Assembly: GCA_023935145.1 (NCBI GenBank) | Contig: CM043702.1 | Coordinates: forward strand, 79,040,320 to 79,104,319 | Direction: 5' to 3' | Source of the DNA: Bretschneidera sinensis | Lineage: Eukaryota; Streptophyta; Magnoliopsida; Brassicales; Akaniaceae | Length of the DNA: 64,000 nt | Part shown: positions 42,895-53,392 of the stretch, in pieces | Position numbering within the stretch: position 1 is the first letter of the stretch | How the letters are laid out: each line of letters opens with the position of its first letter | Made by a program: the position numbers and the translations under genes | Notes under the pieces: model-generated | The model's input: only the letters and a program-made list of their open reading frames with translations | The model's database searches: none | Told to the model about the DNA's origin: nothing

Positions 42895-44012
42895 CACCAC
42901 TAATTGGCCTCTTAAAAACTAATTGCTTACTCACTGTATACATAGTCTTGAAAATTTAATGCTCTTTTTATTCTATTTTAAACTCCATCAATCCTAATCC
43001 TAATCCTCTCAGTTAGATTTTGAATTTACCTTAATTTACAAAGTTTTATTTTTCTCTAACTATCTCTTTTACCAAACCATTTTCCATGATGTTCATCTTT
43101 GATAACATTCTTCAAATTTCCACCAAACTCATAAGCGAAGTACTTTATTCTTCATGATTTTCATTCAATTCATTAATAAAAAAAATCAAAACTTTATCAC
43201 TATGCAATAGTAAAAAAAAAAAATCACATTTAGTCATCCTTGATCAAAACTTTAACTCACCTAACAAATACTTATCCAATTCTTCTTGGCCTCACATACA
43301 ACCCTTACTTCTTTTTATAAGAATCATTCTAACACTTTTATACCTTGTTAGACTCTTAATCTACCATAATATATCCCATTAAGACCTTTATTAAATCAAT
43401 CATCTTTAAAGTTAATCACGCATCTCAAGCCTTCACTAATTACCATTCTTTCCTTTTATTCAAACTGCAACAAGATCAAAATCGCTTAGCAACTTCCACA
43501 CTTTACACTATATCAACTCATTAATTTTTATCTCTTACTAGTTTCAAACTTGTACCTCATAACTTAAATCTCCAAATAAATTAATACTCTTGGGCTTACA
43601 AGAACCAATCCTTTATCCAATCACCTTCTAAAGTCTTTCATAAGAATTCTCAAATTTTAAAAGAAATTTCATCACTGTCCCTTGATTTACACCCCATCAC
43701 AATTGAGTTTAAATAAGATTCAACATACTAATCCTCTTACAATTTTATGTAACAATCTTCATCCTCAATGACCTCAATATAAATGTAATAATTCAACTCA
43801 CTACTATAATCATATGCTCCTAATAAATTACTTGAGTTACTCTAATTATGCCCACGAAAATGTTGTAGAGCCTTATACCTTAATTGAAATATTTAAATCA
43901 TGGGGTTGTTCTTTGACACAAAATTGGTTTATAAGATGATTTTGAGATTTAATTTAAATTCTTATGAAAATGTAAAAGGGAGAGTAGAATTTGTAATTTA
44001 AACAAGGACAAG
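42895..44012. other. AT-rich, purine-poor spacer, no gene seen
   Basis: Same composition as 31,961-32,776 and continuous with it before the Sirevirus inserted. No open frame has recognisable similarity. A purine-rich GGGAGAGTAGAAT stretch near 43,979-43,991 could be an old polypurine tract for the LTR that follows. Confidence 0.55.
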
Positions 44013-45489
44013 TGTAGAGACCGTTCTTTCCTTCCAAATTTTATATATATTTCAATGAAATAATAACAAATTTATTTATGTTAGACACTTATATGAATTA
44101 TTAATTGAGGAGTAATTTAAACATAAAGTGAATAGAAGTACTTAAGTGAAGACTTTCTTATAAAAAAATTAGTAGGAACATTTGGGTTTTAATACAAAAA
44201 GCTAGGAAAAACAATGAAAGGTATGCAATTTAAATAAAGAAGAAAATGAAGGGTAAAGTGGTAAAAGACTTAACTTAGTGGTACTATATAAAAGCAAAGA
44301 CTTAGAGATTCAACAAAAATCTATCATTTCTTCCTCTAGAAGGCTCATGTAGTAGAGAGAGAGAAAGAAGGTAGAAAGCTTGTCTTTCATTTTAGGTAAA
44401 ACCCATTTTTTTCCTAATATTCTTTTAGCTCATCCCCTCAAACCACAAGTTCACTTGCCTTCAGACTTAACAAAACACTTACTGCCAACTAGGGGATAAG
44501 TCCAGGTTGGGAGGTGAGGTGCCATAAGCAAGGAGAGGTAGCATATGGGGTACACACACCAAACAGGGTTTCCAATTTTCTTTGGTTTCTTAGTTGTTTT
44601 CGCTAAGGATTTGAGATATAATCATCTTCTAATCTTTATCTTCTAATCTCTTTAAAGATAAAATAGACTTTAAAAAGTTGAATATTTAACTTTGTTTGAG
44701 ATGATTTGGGTTTAATTTGATGGTTTTTGAGTTATGTGAAGTTAGAGTGTGATGTAGATTTGAGTAAATCTTGAATTATAGAAAGAAATAATTAAAGTTT
44801 CTGTTTGGGTATTGTTAAAAGTATAAGCTTAAATTTATGACAGTATAAGGATTGATGAATTTGGATGGTTTTCTTTGAATTAGAGGAATTTCTTAGTGAA
44901 TCTATTTTAGGTAGGAAATTTTAAGCAAAAAGTTTAGAAAAGAAGAAATTTTGGAAGTTAAGGAAACAAATCATTTTAGTTAATCTTGAAACTTAACAAT
45001 CGTATGCTTTCTTGTAAATTAACCTTAAAAAAATACATTAGTGAGTTGAAATTATTGTCTTGAGACATAGACTTAAATTTGATAGAAAAGAAAATTTGAA
45101 TAAAGAAAAGTAAGCTAAAACCTATAATTTTAGAATGATTGATTGCTATTATACATAAGATTGAATTAAGACCTATAAGAGTACTAAGAACAAAAAGGGA
45201 CAAAAACTTTCGGCATAGTTGGTAGCTTTACTTAATTTAAGAAATAACATGATATGGATGGATGTGAATTATGACCATGTATCTTATTCTTGTATACTAA
45301 ATGATATAATCCTTAGGTGTGGTTGGAGAACGTGCTAAGGGCAAGAAAATATCTCAAAATTAGTTTTCGATACATCAAAGGTGAGTTTCACCATACTTTT
45401 AGTAAACATAATAAATTGAATAATGAAAACGAAAGGTTAAAAACATATAAACTTGAATGATAATGGTAATACAAATAATATAAACAAGT

Positions 45490-45580
<91 letters not shown>

Positions 45581-46320
45581 ATGTATGAGAAAAAATAGAT
45601 ATGTCTTGATGATAAATTTTCCTATAAGGAATATGGTAATATGATTGACAAATTTTATATTTGAGAAATTATTTATTCGTTTAATGAGGTATTCTTTTGT
45701 GAGCAGAGTGGATTGTTATTAATTGGGGTGCGGTTGTTTGTGTTAGAGAATCCATTGTGTCCTGAATGCATTTCATATGATATAACTTCTTGATGATCAT
45801 GTGTAAATGAGTGGAGTGAACATATGAGGGTAGGGCCCGTCCACAAGCAGTGAAAGGGTACTGAAGAAAACATGGGAATGTAGGACCTCGCCCGGGAAAG
45901 AGTGTAGGGGATCCAGAGTTATTTGTTAAGAATTGTTGCTTGAGATACGTACCAATACGTGGGGAGATTTCTCTGTTGTTATATTATTTGCCCAGTGAAG
46001 GGTATTATGATGAGATTAGCCTAGTGAGGGGCAATGACATATGATGAGACAAGTTGATACATGAAAATGCATTTCATTCCATTATGTTGCATTGAATTTC
46101 ACTTCATTGATGATTGATGTGATGATTGGATTGGCACATTGAGGGTATTGAAGGTGATTGGCCTATGAAGGAAATGTGACATGATTCACCCATTGAAAGT
46201 TATTGAATATGATTAGCCCAGTGAAGGGCATGAAATGTTGATTGTTGTGGTATGAAAAGTGTTGAGATAGATATTACTCATAATTGATTGGTCTTATGAT
46301 GTGTGTGGTGTGATAAGTAC
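44013..46320 (+). repeat. Isolated Tekay-type LTR, plus orientation
   Basis: Starts TGTAGAGACCG and is related along most of its length, in inverted orientation, to 48,027-46,330. Examples are TTAGACAC...TTGAGGAGTAATTTAAACATAAA, TTAGTAGGAACATTTGG and GAGGTGAGGTGCCA. A GGTGAGTTTCA block is at 45,380. Several GCCCAGTGAAGGGC-like units lie at about 45,990-46,215. No primer site or internal region follows, so it is a truncated or solo LTR. The exact right end is uncertain. Confidence 0.65.
45492..45578. repeat. (TA)n microsatellite, about 43 units
   Basis: Uninterrupted TA dinucleotides inside the plus-orientation LTR; absent from the inverted partner, so it expanded after the two LTRs diverged. 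The Tyr-Ile repeat frame over it is an artefact. Confidence 0.98.
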
Positions 46321-46329
46321 TCTGTGGCA

Positions 46330-48027
46330 CCTCACCTTGGTTCTATTATATCATCAAGAAGTTCAAATCTCAACAAACACATTTCATAACACAAGCAATT
46401 TCTCAAATATAATTTCATCAACTCATTCACATCACACTTTACTTCCAAATATACACAACAAGACATATCATTTTTTTTATATCAAGCACACATATATTCA
46501 CACCCTTATATGATTTCTTTTTCATACTTATTATACTCACATATATTCGTTTTTATCATGTAATTCACCACGCTTACTAAGAGTAAGATGAAACTCACCT
46601 TTATAGGACCAAGTGCTATTCTTGGATTTTTTCCTTGCCTTTATTACGTTCTTCTACCATACTTAAACCTCATACCATTTAGTATAACAATCCAAGAAGT
46701 ATGTATGAAATCAATATTTGTATTCATTAAGTAACTACAAGAAATAGTCAACACAATAACTATGTCACAAGTTTTCTCTTATTTGTCTACTTTTGCTTAT
46801 TCTCTTTCTTTTCATATCAAATTTGACGTTCATGTCTCATGACAATGATTTTTAATTTACTCAAGTAAATATCAAGATTAAATTACAAGAATGCTTAAAC
46901 TTCTCAAGTTTTAAGACTAATTAAATTGATTTGTTTCATTTAGTTCCAAAATTTGTTCTTTTCTAAATTTTTACTTAAAAAGCTTCTACCAACTAAGTTT
47001 ACTCAATAATTCCTCCAATTCAAAGAAAACATACCCATCTAATAATCTTTATAGCACCAAAATTATGAAAATTTAAAATTTGTTCACATAAACTACAAAA
47101 TACCCATCTAATAGAATTATTTCCAAAAAATTTGTTTTATCACTAAAAATTCTCCTAACTCAAGAAATTCTTTTAACTCCAACAAGTATTTATATTTCAA
47201 AACCTAAAACTTACACATCTAACACTACCTAATCACAAGTTTAAGTTACTTCAAGCTATATTGCAAGATTACATTCAAAATTCCACTACAAACCATATTC
47301 CAACTTCAATAAATCCTAAATCCATACATTTAAATCCAAATCAACTCAAACAAAACCAAAGAATCAACTTCATTAAGTCTATTTTAACTTAGAATAGGTT
47401 GGAAAATGATTATACATCAAATTATTAGTGAAAACAGCCAAGGAAAAACAAAGAAAAATGTAACTCCTGTATGGCACATGTAACACACGTGCCCCCTCTC
47501 CTCGCTCGTGGCACCACACCTCCTGCTATGGACCTTTCCCCTAGCTGGAAGTAAGTAGTCTACAATGTTTAAGGGCAAATGATAAGGTGGTGGGAAGTGG
47601 TGAGCCAAAATAAATTTGAAAAATTTTGGTTTTCCCTCAAAATGGAAGAAATGGCTTTTGCTCTCTAACTCTCTCTTCCTCTCGAACTCTCCAGAGAAGA
47701 AATGAGAGATTAAATCTTTTTTTCTTCTTAAGTCTCTAGGATTTTAGCGTTATATAGTCCTCCTAAACACTTGTCTTTTACCTCTTTAAACTTCTTTTCT
47801 TTCTTTAATTAATTTGCAAGCCTTTAGTTGTTTTTCCTAGCTCTTTATAGAAAAATCTAAATGTTCCTACTAAGACTTTCTTTGCAAGAAGGTCTTTACT
47901 AGGTACTTCCATTTTTTTATGTTTAAATTACCCCTCAATCACTAAGTTCTACACACGTCTAACACAAAAAAAAAATAATTTAATTCATATATATATATTG
48001 TTTAAAAATTTAAGACCAGAGTCTACA
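46330..48027 (-). repeat. 3' LTR of Tekay 2, U5 end missing
   Basis: On the coding strand it starts TGTAGACTCTGG right after the polypurine tract and matches the inverted LTR at 44,013-45,800. Similarity fades around 46,330, so its 3' part seems lost at the head-to-head junction. Confidence 0.75.
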
Positions 48028-48045
48028 ATTCCTCCCACCTAATAA
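48028..48045 (-). promoter_or_regulatory. Polypurine tract of Tekay 2
   Basis: Minus strand TTATTAGGTGGGAGGAAT, directly before the LTR start at 48,027, after the GGGACAAAATTT text usual in this group. Confidence 0.8.
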
Positions 48046-49445
48046 AATTTTGTCCCTGAAATTTGATTGACCCGAGTCCATGAACAGATGAGGATATTGT
48101 TTCTTCAAAATTGTTTCGCTTTCCCAAGTAGCTTCCTTAAAGCCTTTATTCCTCTAAAAGAACCTTTACTAAAGGAATGCTCTGGTTCTGCAACACTTAC
48201 TCTTTAGTGTCCAAGAATTTCACTGGCATTTCTACATAAGAAAGTTCCTCTTGGACTTCCACTATCTGTGATGGGATAAAATGTGACTCATCGAGTATGT
48301 ACTTATGTAATGCTAACACATGGAATACATCATATTATTGTGCAAGCTCTACAGGTAAAGCTAGTCGATAAACCACTGATCAAACCCTCTCAATAATCTC
48401 GTACGACCCAATATAACGAGGACTCAATTTCCCTTTCCGTCCAAACCTCAATACTCCCTTCCACGGAGAAACTTTAAGATTTACCCAGTCACCCACCTGA
48501 AACTCAAGTGGTCTTCGTCTTTTGTCAACATAACTCTTTTGTCTACTTTGATTTGTCCTCAAATGCTCCAGTATCTTCTTAATTCTTTTTTGTAGTCAGT
48601 TCTATCAATTATAGACATAAGATCTTTCTTTCCCCCACTTCCTCCAAACACACTGGAGTTCTACACCGCTACCCATATAATGCCTCAAAAGGATCCATTA
48701 CAATACTAACTTGGAAATTATTATTATAAGAAAACTCCATGAGAGATAAGTATGCATCCCAACTGCCTGAAAAAGCTCATAACAAAGGCTCGTAACATAT
48801 CCTCCAATGTTTGTATAGTCTACTTTGATTAACCATCCATCTGAGGGTGAAAAACAGTACTAAAATGTAGTTTAGTACCCATGGTCCGTTGAAACCCTTT
48901 CCGAAATCTAGAAGTAAATCTAGCATCACTATCTGACACAATACTAAATGGTAAACTATGTAATTTCACTATCTTTCCTACATATAACATTTCCAATCTC
49001 TCAGGAGACCAAGTAATCCGAATAGGAAGAAAATGTACAGATTTCAACAACCGATCCACTGTAACCCAAATAATATCAAAGCCCCTCTGAGTATGGGGAA
49101 GCCCGTAATGAAATACAGAGTCACTTTTCTCGAAGGCCATTTCGGTATAGGAAGAGGTTTTAACAAACCTACCAGATGCTTATGTTCAGTCTTCACATAC
49201 TGACACACCAAGCAACGAGATACATATTCTGCTACATCCTTCTTTAAATTGACCACCAGTAGATTTTCTTAAGCCTTCTGTACATCTTGTTATTTCTCGG
49301 GTTCTTTCCTCAGCTTTGTATCATTTGGTACATAAATATGATTCCCTAACATTAACAAACCATATTTTTGTACTCGAAAATATGTTCGTTTGCTATCCAT
49401 CACTTCCTTCTTTATTGCCATCAGTGCCTCATCTCTACTTTGTAC
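48046..49445 (-). pseudogene. pol: Tekay 2 integrase
   Basis: The zinc-binding end (CLVCQYVKTEHKHL, near 49,205), the catalytic-core text (VSDSDARFTSRFRKGFQ near 48,935, normally SDRDPRFTS) and FHPQMDG lie in two frames. After stops, the tail VGDWVNLKVSPWKGVLRFG and LSPRYIGSYEIIERV (48,480-48,380) is clear. Frameshifts and stops make it inactive. The upstream side is cut by the hAT insertion at 49,445/50,603. Confidence 0.85.
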
Positions 49446-50602
49446 CAGTGTTTTCAGAGGCGAAGGCGTTGGGCGAGGCGTTTTGCCTCAATGAGGCGAG
49501 GCGTAAGCCCCGAGGCGTTGGGGCGTAAGTCTTTTGAAACGTTGGGGCATTTTGAATAAAATAATATTAATTAAATTATAAAAATATTAAATAATAAAAA
49601 TTAATTAATTATCAATAAAGTTTACTAACTTAAGACTTATAAATGAATATTTATCAAAATATTTCAGAAACACACGTTAACATCACAAACACAATGTTAA
49701 GTGGTTGTTATTTACACACTTACAATAATATAACAAATTTACATACATCTCATCTTTCATCAATAAATCATAAATCACACTCCAAAAACCAAATTCTAAT
49801 TTTCAAATTAACCAATCTATTCATCACAAGACACAAACACGTTCCAAATTCCAATAAGTATAAAAATAACACAATATTAAATGTCAAATGTTTATTGATT
49901 AGTGTTTACACATTTATATTGATATAACAAATTCAATATATATAAATCTATTAAAAGTAACAAATTAGATAGCATAGATAATGTAAACCTAATGATGTTA
50001 TAAAATGATATTAATAAAATATATAATATATAATATGAAGCATATTTAATGAATTTGCTCGGTGAAAATAAAAGATAAAAAAATAAAAGAAACAGTGGAA
50101 AGTAGAAACAAAGGAGACAAAAAAAACAAAAAACAAAAAAAAAACAAATAAACAAGAAGAAGAAGAAGGCGGCAACAGCTGAAAAAAAAAGAAAAAAAAA
50201 GAAAAAAAAAGAAGAATTCAAAAGGCAGCAGCGGAAAGGAGGGGAGGGGAAAAAAAAAAGAAGCAAAACATGAACTTCACGCATGGCCAGGGCTCGAAAC
50301 CAGGTCAGAAACATGGCCAAGTATGATTCTACCATTAGACCATTAGTGTGTTTTAGTTGATCTATGACTAACAAATATATATATTATATATAGAAGGTCT
50401 GATTTTTTTTGTTGCATTGGGCGCCCGCCCAGACGCCCGGGGCGTAAAAGGCGTACGCCCCGGGTCTGGGCGAATGCCCCGACCCGAAAAACGCACGCCC
50501 AACGACACTTTCGCCCCAACTTTCACGCTTCGGGGCTTTTTAGCCCCGTTTCGCCCCTGGGCGCGCCCGGGGCGCGCCCAGACTTCGTTTTTTAAAACAC
50601 TG
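49446..50602. mobile_element. Non-autonomous hAT-type DNA transposon
   Basis: A 1,157-bp element with terminal inverted repeats CAGTGTTTT (49,446-49,454) and AAAACACTG (50,594-50,602), flanked by an exact 8-bp target duplication CTTTGTAC (49,438-49,445 and 50,603-50,610). An 8-bp duplication and CAG-type ends are diagnostic of hAT. Both subterminal regions are GC-rich with many GGCG/CGCC units (about 49,456-49,550 and 50,417-50,590). The middle is AT-rich with no transposase. It interrupts integrase of Tekay 2. Frames across its GC-rich ends are artefacts. Confidence 0.93.
50279..50349 (-). other. tRNA-Gly-like sequence inside the hAT element
   Basis: On the minus strand a ~71-nt stretch aligns without large gaps to the usual plant tRNA-Gly layout. 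It has an A-box TGGTCTAATGGTAGA (50,342-50,328) and a B-box-like GGTTTCGAGCC (50,301-50,291) at normal spacing. The acceptor stem no longer pairs well and the T-stem has wobble or mismatched pairs, so it is a tRNA-derived relic or SINE-type head, not a working tRNA. Confidence 0.5.
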
Positions 50603-50610
50603 CTTTGTAC

Positions 50611-52030
50611 TTCTAAAAGACGATCTTTACAAATAATTTCACCACCATATTCGCCACTAGTCCTCCATTGACAATCACATCATGTTTCACCTCTAAGTTC
50701 CTTAATTCTTCTATCAATCCTAAGCAATAAGTCTTCAAAACCAAAAACTTACTGGTAGATTTTTGACTCAAAGCATCGGCCACCACATTAGCTTTTCTAG
50801 GATGATAATGAATGGTACAATCATAATCACTTATCAACTCTGTCCATCATCTCTGTATCAAATTCAGCTATTTCTGAGTGGGTAAGTATTTAAGACTTTC
50901 ATAGTCTGTAAATATTTCATAACTAGCCCTATCAAGATGATGTCTCCAAATTTTTAATGTAAAGATTATAGCTACAAACACCAGATCATGGGTAGGGTAA
51001 TTTCTTTCATAATTCTTCAGCTACCGTAAAGCATAAGCTACAACTTTTCCATACTGCATTAACACACAACCCAAACCTTGATGTGATGCATCACTATAAA
51101 ATACAAAACCCTCATCACTTACAAGAAAGATCAATATAGGGGCAGTTATCAACTTCTTCTTCAACAATTGGAAGCTCCTTTCACAATCTTCAGACCATTC
51201 AAACTTTTCTTCCTTTCTAGTTAATGTGGTTAAAGGTACAAAAATGAGTTAAAAGTCTTTGATAAACCTCTGGTAATACCCTGCTAACCCCAAGAAGCTT
51301 CTGATCTCAGTTATATTTGTCGGTTTCTACCAATTTAGAACTGCTTCAACTTTCAAAGGATCCACTGCTACGCCTTTCCCTGACATCATATGTCCCAAGA
51401 ATGTCAGCTTATTCAACCATAATTCACATTTGTTAAACTTAGCAAAAATCTTTTATCTTCTGAGGGTTTCTAGTATAATCTTTAGATGTTCAACATGTTC
51501 TTCCTCACTTTTTGAATACACCAAAATATCATCAATGAAAACCACCATAAATTTATCTAAGAGAGCCTAAACACCCTATTTATGAAGTCAATAAATGCGA
51601 CAGGGGCATTTGTCAATCCAAACAGCATAATAAAAAATTCATAATGACTATACCGAGTCTAGAAAGTGTTTTGAGAATATCCATATCTTTAATCTGCGAC
51701 TGATGGTACCCTGATCTCAAATCTATTTTAGAAAACACATGAGCTCCTTGTAAATGCTCAAATAAATCATCAATTCTGGGTAATGAATACTTATTATGAA
51801 TTATTATCTTCTTTAGCTGTTTATAGTCAATGTACAACCACAAGTTCCATCTTTCTTCTTGACAAACAACATCGTGGCCCCCAAGGAGATATACTAGGAT
51901 AAATGAATTTCTTATCTAACAACTCCTGCAATTGTGCCTTGGGTTCTTTCAATTCAGTTGGGGAAATTCGATAAGGAGCCATAGAAATAAGAGTAGATCC
52001 AGGCACTAGATCTATAGAAAACTTAACCTC
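50611..52030 (-). pseudogene. pol: Tekay 2 reverse transcriptase and RNase H
   Basis: RT text: [25 protein letters not shown] residues, FSKIDLRSGYHQSQI (51,843-51,613), then in another frame the intact catalytic FIDDILVYS (near 51,530), LTFLGHMMSGKGVAVDP and [13 protein letters not shown]. RNase H: FYSDASHQGLG (near 51,085), NYERNYPTHDLV, and ISDYDCTIHYHPRKANVVADALS (50,837-50,765). Stops and at least one frameshift are present. The catalytic RT box is preserved. Confidence 0.88.
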
Positions 52031-52057
52031 TCTATCAGGTGGTAAACCAGGTAACTC

Positions 52058-52597
52058 CTAAGGAAAAACATTTGAAAAATCTCTGACTATTGGTATCTCT
52101 TCTAATCTCACACCTTCATCCTTTGAGTCAATCACATATGCCAAGTAACCTTCACACCCCATTTTCAGCAAATTTCTAGTTGTTATGGTATAAATAAGAC
52201 AATGAGGAAGTATTTTCCGCTCTATTTGAAAATCAAACTCCTCTTGTCCATTAATTTGAAAAATTATTATCTTTTCAAACAATCTGCCTAAGCACGATTA
52301 GTAGCTAACAAATCCGTATCAAAGATTAAATCAAAATCTATCATCTCTAAAGGCAAAAAAATCCACTCGAAAGTCTCCAATATTTAAAACAGAATTTCAA
52401 TACACATATTTAAGAACTACCATTTCTCTTGTAGGAGTCAACAGTCACAATATTATTCAAACACATTTTAGGTGCATCAATAGATATCATAAAGGAAGTA
52501 GAAACGAATGAATGAGTAGCTCCGGGATCAATTAATATTCTAGCAGTTTTACCAAATATAGAAGCCATACTAGTGACAACATCTGGTGTAGCATGAG
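52058..52597 (-). pseudogene. pol: Tekay 2 protease region
   Basis: On the minus strand DVVTSMASIFGKTARILIDP runs straight into GATHSFVSTSF (near 52,540), the chromovirus protease active site (D-P-GATHSF). Following text (FQINGQEEFDFQIERKIL, MGCEGYLAYVID) leads to the RT start with IVRDFSNVFP at about 52,060. The Athila 2 insertion lies at 52,597/61,653. Confidence 0.8.
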
Positions 52598-52833
52598 TGA
52601 TGAGAGTCTTAAAATGCTTCTCAACAATGGTTAATTGTTAGCATTTTAGGATTGATCTTGGTCTTTATTGCGCTTTTATGTGATTATAACTCTAAAGTAA
52701 TATTATTGGACCACTGACTTATTTCAGTGCAATTTTCAGGTACTTTGAGTTTAAAAGAGAAAAAGAAACGATTGTTGCTTAAAAGGCCAAGATCCCATGC
52801 TTCTGGAAAGATATGATGGGCTGCTGCCTGTAT

Positions 52834-53029
52834 TGCGATCGATCGCACAAGCAATGCGATCGAGCGCACATCCCACATCGACCAAGTACTCTGCAGCGCA
52901 CATGCGATTGAGTGCACAAGTAGTGCGATCGAGCGCACATCCCACATCGACCAAGAAGTACTCTGCAGTGCAACTACGATCGAGCACACCAATCTGCGAT
53001 CGAGCGCACTAAAGCTGCGATTAATCGCA
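52834..53029 (+). repeat. Palindrome array TGCGATCGAGCGCA in the Athila 2 LTR
   Basis: Seven 14-bp copies at 52,834, 52,855, 52,903, 52,924, 52,975, 52,995 and 53,016. The first (TGCGATCGATCGCA) and last (TGCGATTAATCGCA) are perfect palindromes; the others have one or a few imperfect pairs. The 3' LTR has the same seven positions (60,555-60,750) with more C/T and G/A changes. Apparent reading frames here are artefacts. Confidence 0.95.
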
Positions 53030-53039
53030 CTCGAGCAGT

Positions 53040-53090
53040 ATCCCACATCGGTCAGAAAACGTATAGCACTTCAAGAGCTTGCCTATATAA
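53040..53090 (+). promoter_or_regulatory. snRNA-type promoter: USE plus TATA box in the Athila 2 5' LTR
   Basis: ATCCCACATCG at 53,040-53,050 and TATATAA at 53,084-53,090, 33 bp apart, the same spacing as in Athila 1. Two further perfect copies of the element lie upstream at 52,870-52,880 and 52,939-52,949, between palindromes. Confidence 0.6.
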
Positions 53091-53171
53091 GACCCCCTCC
53101 ACTTCAGCTTTGAGGCATCAATCGGAGCTCATCTAAAATCATCAGAGAGTGAATCCAGAGGGCCTTTAGGA

Positions 53172-53392
53172 GCATTCCAGAGGGAAATGCGCTTAAATAC
53201 AAAGAAGATTGTCAACTTTTGACATGACGGTAAAGATCTGTAAATAGTTATTTTCTTTTTAGGATTTTTGTGATCTGGCATGCCCAGATATAGAGACCAT
53301 TTGTAAATAGTTACTTTGCTTGTAGGCCTGTGCTAGAGTCAGGATTGAACTTTTTAAACCCTTTATTTGATAATCCATCTAGTTATGAGGAG
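53172..53392 (+). other. Deletion junction and leader of Athila 2
   Basis: Sequence unrelated to the 3' LTR, with no primer site. The phrase CTGTAAATAGTTA-like occurs near 53,237 and 53,302. The frame open from 53,330 runs into gag but the likely gag start is the ATG at 53,393 (MSEHEDQPTRTLHDYLHP), judged from the usual Athila Gag opening. Confidence 0.65.

Larger units (their letters stand above)
46330..52597 (-). mobile_element. Ty3/gypsy Tekay/Del-like element 2, minus strand, main body
   Basis: Minus-strand order: protease (near 52,540), RT, RNase H, integrase, polypurine tract (48,028-48,045) and 3' LTR (48,027 to about 46,330). The hAT element at 49,446-50,602 interrupts the pol region and the Athila element at 52,598-61,652 interrupts the region just before protease. 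Upstream pieces of the same element lie at 61,658-61,694 and 62,902-63,190. No 5' LTR is seen. Confidence 0.85.
52598..53171 (+). repeat. 5' LTR of Athila 2, first 574 bp only
   Basis: Starts TGATGAGAGTC like the 3' LTR and matches it to GGGCCTTTAGGA. After that the text differs completely. It keeps the palindrome array, the snRNA-type element and the TATA box. Confidence 0.92.

Noticed and set aside
45453..45644. Tyr-Ile repeat open frame
   Set aside because: It is a translation of the TA microsatellite.
50279..50349. A functional tRNA-Gly gene
   Set aside because: The acceptor stem does not pair and the T-stem has mismatches, so it is kept only as a tRNA-derived relic.
49892..50374. Phe-rich minus-strand ORF with apparent membrane helices
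   Set aside because: It reads through A/T homopolymers inside the hAT element; the hydrophobic residues come from poly-T codons.
50417..50671. Arg/Pro/Gly-rich open frame
   Set aside because: It follows the GC-rich subterminal repeats of the hAT element and has no family resemblance.
44013..52597. A single element with LTRs at 44,013 and 46,330
   Set aside because: The two LTRs are in opposite orientation, so they cannot be the two ends of one LTR element.
52684..53046. Several Cys/Arg/Ser-rich minus-strand frames, also at 60,493-60,730
   Set aside because: They read through the palindrome array of the Athila 2 LTR, whose CpG-rich repeats avoid stops by chance.
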